A stretch of 64,000 bases of DNA from JACJXW01 sp964418125. Lineage in GTDB: Bacteria > Bacteroidota > Bacteroidia > Chitinophagales > Saprospiraceae. Of this stretch, positions 58,527 through 64,000 are shown piece after piece. Position 1 is the first letter of the stretch. Every line of letters starts with the position of its first letter. Position numbers and translations under genes: made by a program. The notes under the pieces were generated by a model, which did not search any database, was not told where the DNA came from, and saw only the letters and a list, made by a program, of their open reading frames with translations. Location: NCBI GenBank assembly GCA_964418125.1, contig CAYQKY010000024.1, positions 1-64,000 of the forward strand. Direction: 5' to 3'.

Positions 58527-60656
58527 AGGCTTTCCGCCGCTAAAGAGGCGCTCAAAAAATACTTCGGCTACGATAGTTTCCGCCCTATGCAGGCGGAGAT
58601 CATCGAGCAGGTATACCAGGGTAAGGACGCCCTGGTGCTCATGCCCACCGGCGGAGGCAAATCCCTTTGCTATCAGATACCCGCCATCACGCTGCCGGGG
58701 GCTGCAGTGGTGGTCTCCCCTCTGATCTCCCTGATGAAAGACCAGGTGGAGGGCCTGCGGGCCAACGGCGTGCGCGCCGCCTTCCTGAACAGCACCCTCA
58801 GCGAGGTGGAGCAGCGCCAGGTTGAAGACGCTTTCTTCAACGGCGAGCTCGACCTGCTGTACGTCTCTCCGGAAAAACTGGTGTCCCAAAATTTCATCCC
58901 CCTCCTGAAGCGGGCGCCGGTCAACCTCTTTGCCATCGACGAAGCCCACTGCATATCCGCCTGGGGGCACGACTTCCGCCCCGAGTATACCCAGATGCGC
59001 TTTCTGAAAACAGAATTCAAGGAAATACCCGTCATCGCCCTGACCGCCACGGCCGACAAACTGACCCGCAAGGACATCATCAGCCAGCTGAAGCTGAAGG
59101 AGCCCAGAACCTTCATCGCCTCTTTCGACCGCCCCAACCTCAGCCTGGAAGTGCGCCCCGGCCAGCGGCGGCGCGAACAGATCATCCGCTTCATACAAAA
59201 ACGGCCCAAGCAGCCGGGCATCATCTACTGCCTGAGCCGCAAAGGCACGGAGAGCCTGGCGGAAAAACTACGCGACGCCGGCATCGACGCCGCCCACTAC
59301 CACGCCGGCATGAATGCTGACGAGCGCACCAAAGTCCAGGAAGATTTCACCAACGACAATACCCTGGTGATCTGCGCCACGGTGGCCTTCGGCATGGGCA
59401 TCGACAAGTCGAATATCCGCTGGGTCATCCACTACAACCTGCCAAAGAACCTCGAAAGCTACTACCAGGAGATCGGGCGGGCCGGCCGCGACGGGGCGAA
59501 GGCGGACACCCTGCTCTTCTACAGCTATCAGGACGTCATGATGATGGAAGACATCCTGAAGCAGAACGAAAGCGACATGCTCGACGTCAAGATCGCCAAG
59601 CTCGAACGCATGCGGCAGTACGCCGAAGCGGTGGGCTGCCGGCGCCGCATCCTGCTCAGTTACTTCAGCGAGGACGTACACGAGGACTGCGGGAACTGCG
59701 ACATCTGCAAAAACCCGCCCAAAGCCTTCGACGGCACCGTCATCGCCCAGAAAGCCCTCTCCGCCATCTACCGCCTGCGGCAAAGCGTGGGCATGGCCAC
59801 CGTGATCGACGTGCTGCGCGGTTCAGGCAAAAAAGAAATGTTCGAGCGGGGCTACCACGAGATCAAAACCTACGGCGCCGGCCGCGATATTCCCTTCCTG
59901 GAATGGCAGCACTACCTGCTGCAGCTGCTCAACTACGGCTACATCGAGATCGCCCACGACCAGAATGGCGTCGTAAAGCTCACCCCCGCCAGCCAACGGG
60001 TGCTGTTCGAGAACGAAAAAGTACAACTGGTGCGCTTTGCCACCATCAAAGAGCGGCAGCAGGCGGATAAGGCCAAGGCCAAGCAGGCCACCAAACCGCA
60101 GAGGGTCCGCGACGAGCTCTTCGAAAAGCTGCGGCAACTGCGCAAACAGCTGGCCCAGGAACGGGGCGTGCCGCCCTACATCGTCTTCAACGACGCCACC
60201 CTGGAAGAGATGGCCGCCGTGCGCCCCATGGCCGACGAGGAAATGAAGAACATCAGCGGCGTGGGCGAGCGCAAGCTGCAGCTCTACGGCAGCTACTTCA
60301 TCGACGCCATCATCGAGTTCGTGGGGGCGGCCGGCAGCCACGGCAAAACCTCCACCTACCAGATTACCTACGAGATGTACCAGCGGGGGCTGAGCGTGGA
60401 GGAGATCGCCCGCAAGCGGCAGGCCACGCCCTCTACCATCTACTCCCACCTGGCCATCCTCTACGAGCAGGGTTTCGACATCGCCCTGGAAGAGATGGTC
60501 AGCCCGGCGGAAGTAGATAAGGTGCTGAAGTCCCTGCGCTACCTGCAGGAGCCTTACAAGCTCAAGGACATCTATGACTACCTGGGCGAGCAGGTGCCCT
60601 ACCATAGGATACGGCTGGCGCTGGCGTATGGGAAGAGGGAGGAGAGGACGAGGTGA
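58524..60656 (+). CDS. recQ: ATP-dependent DNA helicase RecQ
   Basis: A 710-aa superfamily 2 helicase. The order of motifs is FRPMQAEIIEQVY (Q/motif 0), VLMPTGGGKSLCYQIPAI (Walker A, near 40), VVVSPLISLMKDQVEGL, FAIDEAHCISAWGHDFRPEY (DEAH, near 140), VIALTATADKLTRKDI and VICATVAFGMGIDKSNIRWV, then ESYYQEIGRAGRDG (motif VI). A zinc-binding RQC region follows (CGNCDICKNPP), then an HRDC-like helical bundle (PPYIVFNDATLEEMAAVRPM). The last 100 residues add a helix-turn-helix (QITYEMYQRGLSVEEIARKR). RecQ unwinds recombination and repair intermediates. The start is set by the ATG within the heptamer array. Confidence 0.95.
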   Translation: MRLSAAKEALKKYFGYDSFRPMQAEIIEQVYQGKDALVLMPTGGGKSLCYQIPAITLPGAAVVVSPLISLMKDQVEGLRANGVRAAFLNSTLSEVEQRQVEDAFFNGELDLLYVSPEKLVSQNFIPLLKRAPVNLFAIDEAHCISAWGHDFRPEYTQMRFLKTEFKEIPVIALTATADKLTRKDIISQLKLKEPRTFIASFDRPNLSLEVRPGQRRREQIIRFIQKRPKQPGIIYCLSRKGTESLAEKLRDAGIDAAHYHAGMNADERTKVQEDFTNDNTLVICATVAFGMGIDKSNIRWVIHYNLPKNLESYYQEIGRAGRDGAKADTLLFYSYQDVMMMEDILKQNESDMLDVKIAKLERMRQYAEAVGCRRRILLSYFSEDVHEDCGNCDICKNPPKAFDGTVIAQKALSAIYRLRQSVGMATVIDVLRGSGKKEMFERGYHEIKTYGAGRDIPFLEWQHYLLQLLNYGYIEIAHDQNGVVKLTPASQRVLFENEKVQLVRFATIKERQQADKAKAKQATKPQRVRDELFEKLRQLRKQLAQERGVPPYIVFNDATLEEMAAVRPMADEEMKNISGVGERKLQLYGSYFIDAIIEFVGAAGSHGKTSTYQITYEMYQRGLSVEEIARKRQATPSTIYSHLAILYEQGFDIALEEMVSPAEVDKVLKSLRYLQEPYKLKDIYDYLGEQVPYHRIRLALAYGKREERTR

Positions 60657-60700
60657 GAGGGGGACTGGGAGATTGGGTGAGGGGGAAGTGGTGTTAGTAC

Positions 60701-60740
60701 CTAGAAATACATAGAAATACCTAGAAATGTATGGAAATGC
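60701..60740 (+). repeat. Four tandem 10-base repeats
   Basis: CTAGAAATAC, ATAGAAATAC, CTAGAAATGT and ATGGAAATGC run from 60701 to 60740, with one copy per helical turn. A related ATACATAGAAATACAT word occurs at 40519-40534 downstream of the META lipoprotein gene. It lies in the gap 60657-60982, which otherwise shows only an IR of CTTGACAAG/CTTGTCAAG (60910-60918, 60945-60953). Confidence 0.75.
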
Positions 60741-60982
60741 AATGGGCATGCCAGCTCTGTGGAATTCGGCAGAGGGGATTGTTCAAAAAACTGTGCTTTT
60801 CTAAAATGCATGCTGATTTTCAGGCGCCTGCGAACTGCCGAACACTGAATTCCGAACAGCGCCAATTCGCAGAGCGATTATTCCACAGGGCAGGCCCTGT
60901 TTCAACAGGCTTGACAAGCTTCGCGGAGCCCGGCGGCGGAAAAACTTGTCAAGTCTGTCGAAGAACCGTATTTTTAGAAAAA

Positions 60983-61588
60983 ATGGAGATCATGTCGACA
61001 TCCGCTGCAAAAAAGACACAACAGGAACCGCACAAGAAAAAACGGATAAGCTGGGAAGCTTTCCAGAAGAAATATCTGACGCGCGAAGATAGCTACAAGT
61101 ATGAATGGCTCAATGGTATTGTGGAGAAAACCCCGTATTCAATGGACAAATCTCAGCTTTACATCTTACGTAATCTCCTGGATTTTTTCATGAAGCTTAA
61201 GTTCAAAGGCAAAATAAGCGGCCAACTGATCCCGGAAGCGGGCCTTTTTTTCCTGGAAAATCATCGACGGCCGGACATTTGCTGGCTGACCGATGAGCAA
61301 ATAAACCGGTTAGCGGAAAATGAATACGAAGTCCCGGCTTTTGTCATTGAAGTGATTTCCAACAAGGACATGATGAACAAGGTCGTTCAAAAAATGCAGG
61401 ATTACCGGGCGGCAGAGGTGAAAGTAGTATGGCACATCCTCCCTGTTCATGAGGAAGTGCATGTGTATACAGGGAAGCATCTTCAGAAGATGGAAGTCTG
61501 TACAAGAGATATGGAATGTACGGCGGCGCCGGCCTTGCCGGAGTTTGTGATACCGGCGAAGGATGTGTTTAATAAAGCCAACGGTTAG
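60983..61588 (+). CDS. Uma2-family (DUF820) restriction-endonuclease-fold protein
   Basis: From ATG 60983 the protein is 201 aa; the much longer frame opening at 60731 contains repeats and Cys-rich words and is rejected. It reads KKRISWEAFQKKYLTREDSY, YKYEWLNGIVEKTPYSM, PEAGLFFLENHRRPDICWL, AFVIEVISNKDMMNKVVQKM and YRAAEVKVVWHILPVHEEVH. The PDxxW and E-V-x-S motifs form the PD-(D/E)xK active-site pattern. The family is very common, with unknown biological function. A TATTTTTA -7-like box stands 14 bases upstream. Identical 12-bp words AGGCTTGACAAG flank the gene. Confidence 0.8.
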   Translation: MEIMSTSAAKKTQQEPHKKKRISWEAFQKKYLTREDSYKYEWLNGIVEKTPYSMDKSQLYILRNLLDFFMKLKFKGKISGQLIPEAGLFFLENHRRPDICWLTDEQINRLAENEYEVPAFVIEVISNKDMMNKVVQKMQDYRAAEVKVVWHILPVHEEVHVYTGKHLQKMEVCTRDMECTAAPALPEFVIPAKDVFNKANG

Positions 61589-61691
61589 GCTTGACAAGTT
61601 TCCTGCGAGCCCTCCCTCCCATTACCATAATTTTCAAGCCTTCAAAAAAAGCGACTATTCAGTATGATACCTAAAATGCTCCTGATGCTGA

Positions 61692-63062
61692 ATGGCGACT
61701 AAAAAACAGGAAATGACATACCGATTCTTCTCTCTCCTCTGCTTTTCTATACTCTTTCTATCCGCCCAGGCCCAGCCCGCCCGCTACCAGTCTGCCATCG
61801 ACAGCGCCCGAAGCCTGATGGAGCGCTTTGTGGCCTTCAGCGATATTCCCGGCGCCTCCGTTTCCGTATCAGTGGGCGGCAAGATCGTCTGGTCGGAAGG
61901 CTTCGGTTATGCGGACCTGGAGCAACAGGTACCGGTATACCCGGATAAGGCCAAATTCAGGATCGGGAGCGTGAGCAAGCCGATCGCCTCCGCTGCGTTA
62001 GGTGTGCTGTATGATGAAGGGAAAGTGAAGCTGGATGTTCCCATTCAGGAATACGTTCCGGGCTTTCCGGAAAAGCGCTGGCCCGTTACTTTGCGGCAGC
62101 TTTCCGGCCACCTGGCTGGCGTCCGCCACTACCGGGGTGAGGAGTTTCTGAGCAGCAAGCGCTACGCCACAGTCAGCGAAGGATTAGCCATCTTTGCTGA
62201 AGACACCCTGCTCTTCGAGCCGGGCCAGCGCTTTTCCTACACCAGCTACGGCTACAACCTCATCAGCGCCGCCGTGGAAGGGGCCAGCGGGAAGGATTTC
62301 CTGGCTTTCATGCAGGAAGCCGTCTTCGACCCCCTGGGCATGGACAACACCACCGCCGACTTCACCGACAGCCTGATCGCCTACCGCACCAGCTATTACG
62401 CAAAAACGGAAGACGGAACCATCATCAACGCCCCCTTTGTCGACAACAGCTACAAATGGGCGGGCGGCGGTTTCTTGTCCACCACCGAAGACCTGGTGCG
62501 CTTCGGCCATGCCCACATCGAGCCCGGCTTCCTGAGCGACACCACCCTGGCGCTTTGGCGCACCCCGATGAAAACCACTTCGGGCGAGCCCACCGGTTAC
62601 GGCATGGGCTGGTTCGTCAGTAAAGACGGCACGGGAATGGAGCAGTTCGGCCACGCCGGCGGCTCAGTCGGCGGTATTACCCAACTGATCATTTACCCGG
62701 AGCCTCAGGTGGTAGTGGCCATGCTCACCAACGCCTCCCGAGTAGACTACGGAGACACCCACCTGCGCATCGCCCGCCTGTTCATGCCGGAGCCCCTCTC
62801 CTACCCGGCCCTGGACGAAGCGGCCCTGCAGCCTTTCCTGGGCAAGTACCTCATTAACGGAGACACCCCGGCAGAGATCACGCTGGAGGGTGGCCGGCTC
62901 TATCTTTCCCGCCGCGGCGGCCTGCCGCAACTGCTGATCCCACAGGTGGATGGCAGCTATGTGACGTTGGCCAGCAATGACCGGTTCCGGTTCCGGATTC
63001 ATCCGGAGATGGTGGTGGAGCGGGAAGGGCAGGAGGAAAAGGCAGTGGGGGTGAAGGAGTGA
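61692..63062 (+). CDS. Serine hydrolase of the beta-lactamase/LACTB family
   Basis: A 456-aa exported enzyme with signal peptide (MTYRFFSLLCFSILFLSAQA after a seven-residue lead). The active-site motif SxxK reads GSVSKPIASA (near 97-106), the second motif is YTSYGYNLISAAVEGASG (Y-T-S instead of Y-x-N), and the third is GHAGGSVGG (near 318). The Y-T-S form and the phrase GHLAGVRHYR are those of the LACTB branch, distinct from class C beta-lactamases. In mitochondria LACTB is a filament-forming protease; bacterial members are peptidases or esterases of unknown substrate. A C-terminal lipocalin-like part follows from about 375. Confidence 0.85.
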   Translation: MATKKQEMTYRFFSLLCFSILFLSAQAQPARYQSAIDSARSLMERFVAFSDIPGASVSVSVGGKIVWSEGFGYADLEQQVPVYPDKAKFRIGSVSKPIASAALGVLYDEGKVKLDVPIQEYVPGFPEKRWPVTLRQLSGHLAGVRHYRGEEFLSSKRYATVSEGLAIFAEDTLLFEPGQRFSYTSYGYNLISAAVEGASGKDFLAFMQEAVFDPLGMDNTTADFTDSLIAYRTSYYAKTEDGTIINAPFVDNSYKWAGGGFLSTTEDLVRFGHAHIEPGFLSDTTLALWRTPMKTTSGEPTGYGMGWFVSKDGTGMEQFGHAGGSVGGITQLIIYPEPQVVVAMLTNASRVDYGDTHLRIARLFMPEPLSYPALDEAALQPFLGKYLINGDTPAEITLEGGRLYLSRRGGLPQLLIPQVDGSYVTLASNDRFRFRIHPEMVVEREGQEEKAVGVKE

Positions 63063-63187
63063 GCGGCCGGGGGGTGTTTTCCTGTCATAAAGTTCTGCTT
63101 TGTTTTGCAGGGCAGAAGCCCTGAACTTTGGACCGTGTACGACGGGCCGAGATGGTTCATGCCAAATGGGTAGCCCGCCTTCGCTAC

Positions 63188-63316
63188 TCAATGGGGCCGT
63201 GTCAAGCTTCGGCGGACGAAGTAGTGCGCTTCTTTAGTGATCTCCAATTCATTGATCGCCGTCGTCGGGTCCTCCTCCGTCAGCTCGATCAGGCGTTGAA
63301 GTAAGTAAAAATGGTG
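63188..63316 (-). pseudogene. Possible remnant of a coding gene
   Basis: A 42-codon open stretch on the minus strand reads LQRLIELTEEDPTTAINELE, then ITKEAHYFVRRSLTRPH before a TGA. It has a helical, gene-like composition, but no start codon, and an in-frame TGA lies directly upstream. It may be the end of a lost gene. The dispersed AAGCTTCGGCGGAC word (63204-63217) lies within it. No family was recognised. The rest of the gap 63063-63318 shows nothing. Confidence 0.25.
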
Positions 63317-63318
63317 TC

Positions 63319-63765
63319 ATGAGTATGGAGTGTTGCATATCTGATCCTGACAACAATTTTTACGGTTATACAAAAAGGTGGGACTTGTGGAGGTTCCCAT
63401 TGGTAAAACCCTATGAACTAGTTTCTCCTACTAACTTCAGCAGTGAGGAATGGTTTTTTATTTTACACGACTTTAATCCATTTGGTACGGAAAGCCGATA
63501 TTCAATTACCAACATTGATAGCGTTGCGATTACCGATAAATATATTTTCCTTCACAGTGAAAGAGTCTTATATCCCGGAGGAGACAGGCCGGCATGGCTT
63601 GTCATCAATTTGGAGGATGACTCAAAAATGCTTCTTACAGGACAGGGCCGGCTCAAACCCTGGCTTGACAGTGCAAGGATAGAAAAAATAAGGATTTACA
63701 AATTTGAAAAGATCCTGAAAGACTTTCAGGAAAACCTGAAACTGCCTCCGGAATGGCCAGGGTAG
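63319..63765 (+). CDS. Hypothetical protein, possibly truncated at the N-terminus
   Basis: A 148-aa frame with ATG start. The sequence opens MSMECCISDPDNNFYGYTKR, which looks like the inside of a domain, without signal peptide. It continues WRFPLVKPYELVSPTNFSSE, EWFFILHDFNPFGT, a strand pair with SIDSVAIT-like spacing (NIDSVAITDKYIFLHSER), GDRPAWLVINLEDDS and KFEKILKDFQENL. It could be immunity-protein-like, but no family was recognised. A+T content is higher than in the neighbours to the left. It overlaps the next gene by 13 bases. Confidence 0.5.
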   Translation: MSMECCISDPDNNFYGYTKRWDLWRFPLVKPYELVSPTNFSSEEWFFILHDFNPFGTESRYSITNIDSVAITDKYIFLHSERVLYPGGDRPAWLVINLEDDSKMLLTGQGRLKPWLDSARIEKIRIYKFEKILKDFQENLKLPPEWPG

Positions 63766-64000
63766 GCCGTGCCCTGTTTTACACCTATGTTTACAACAAA
63801 GAAAGTACTGCACGGGTAGCCGAGGATAACACCTGCGACAATTCCTGCATACAGAACGAGGACCCTGACTGCGAGCCCAACCCCTACCGGCACAAGGCCA
63901 GGCGCTTCATCCAGATAGACACCCTGAGAGAGCTTCCCGAAACCTACCTGGACAGCGTACAGCAGGTAGTGCTGGACTCCATCGGCGCCCACTGCTCGGC
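63753..64000 (+). CDS. Unrecognised protein, cut off by right edge
   Basis: The frame opens at ATG 63753, within the last codons of the previous gene, and remains open to the edge (82 codons; an in-frame TGA lies upstream at 63705). It reads ARVGRALFYTYVYNKESTAR, then VAEDNTCDNSCIQNEDPDCE and RRFIQIDTLRELPETYLDSV. Four cysteines in about 15 residues suggest metal binding or disulfides. G+C content returns to the level of the backbone. It and the previous gene may be translationally coupled. No function is proposed. Confidence 0.5.
   Translation, partial: MARVGRALFYTYVYNKESTARVAEDNTCDNSCIQNEDPDCEPNPYRHKARRFIQIDTLRELPETYLDSVQQVVLDSIGAHCS

Noticed and set aside
60731..60982. Extended N-terminus of the Uma2 gene
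   Set aside because: The extension covers repeat words and a -7-like box; family members start near the chosen ATG.

Overview
This 64 kb window comes from a member of the Bacteroidota, most likely a marine or aquatic relative of the Saprospiria. The signs are type IX secretion (T9SS) sorting domains of types A and B, a PorP/SprF-family partner, an Oar-like TonB-dependent receptor, many long TPR lipoproteins and exported proteins, and promoters of the Bacteroidota form (TTTG or TTG, a spacer of about 19, then TAnnTTTG). Shine-Dalgarno sequences are weak throughout. Nearly all of it is chromosomal backbone. No insertion sequence, prophage or CRISPR array was seen.

Layout. 1-12.6 kb: a truncated Ycf48-like repeat protein, a class I photolyase, a BamD-like lipoprotein, a Spo0M-like protein, and a two-gene membrane-bound Fe-S (HdrD/GlpC-like) module that is split by a TPR gene. 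Then follow a PyrR-like phosphoribosyltransferase, a patatin and a T9SS cupredoxin protein. 12.9-31 kb: an Oar-like receptor, a CtlX-type citrulline hydrolase, a SUI1-like factor, a TM2-TPR-SHOCT protein, an outer-membrane barrel with a 1036-aa TPR partner, ornithine aminotransferase, a LolD-like ATPase, a sodium:solute symporter and an ABC-2-type exporter pair. 31-40.5 kb: an Fe-S photolyase, an AspT/YidE-type transporter, a LytS/LytR-type two-component pair, tRNA-Ser(UGA), and agmatine deiminase with N-carbamoylputrescine amidase. 40.7-48.3 kb: a 2181-aa type B-sorted surface protein with its PorP/SprF-like partner. 48.3-64 kb: a YciO/Sua5 protein, a MoxR-like ATPase, lipoproteins, PurU, an O-acetylation module (MBOAT plus AlgX-like), a four-helix-bundle protein, RecQ, a Uma2 nuclease, a LACTB-like serine hydrolase, and unrecognised genes running off the right edge.

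How the genes fit together. There is an arginine/citrulline/agmatine theme: citrulline hydrolase, ornithine aminotransferase, and the AguA/AguB putrescine route. There is light-damage repair by two unrelated photolyase classes. A cell-surface programme covers T9SS cargo, its partner barrel, TonB receptors and polysaccharide acetylation.

The most unusual signal is between the genes. At least a dozen intergenic gaps hold long imperfect hairpins whose stems are made of short tandem words of 7-14 bases. The word differs from locus to locus, but at each full hairpin the two arms match each other. Four of the six junctions between converging genes carry one. Two intergenic transcription units with a Bacteroidota -7 box and an intrinsic terminator look like unannotated small RNAs.
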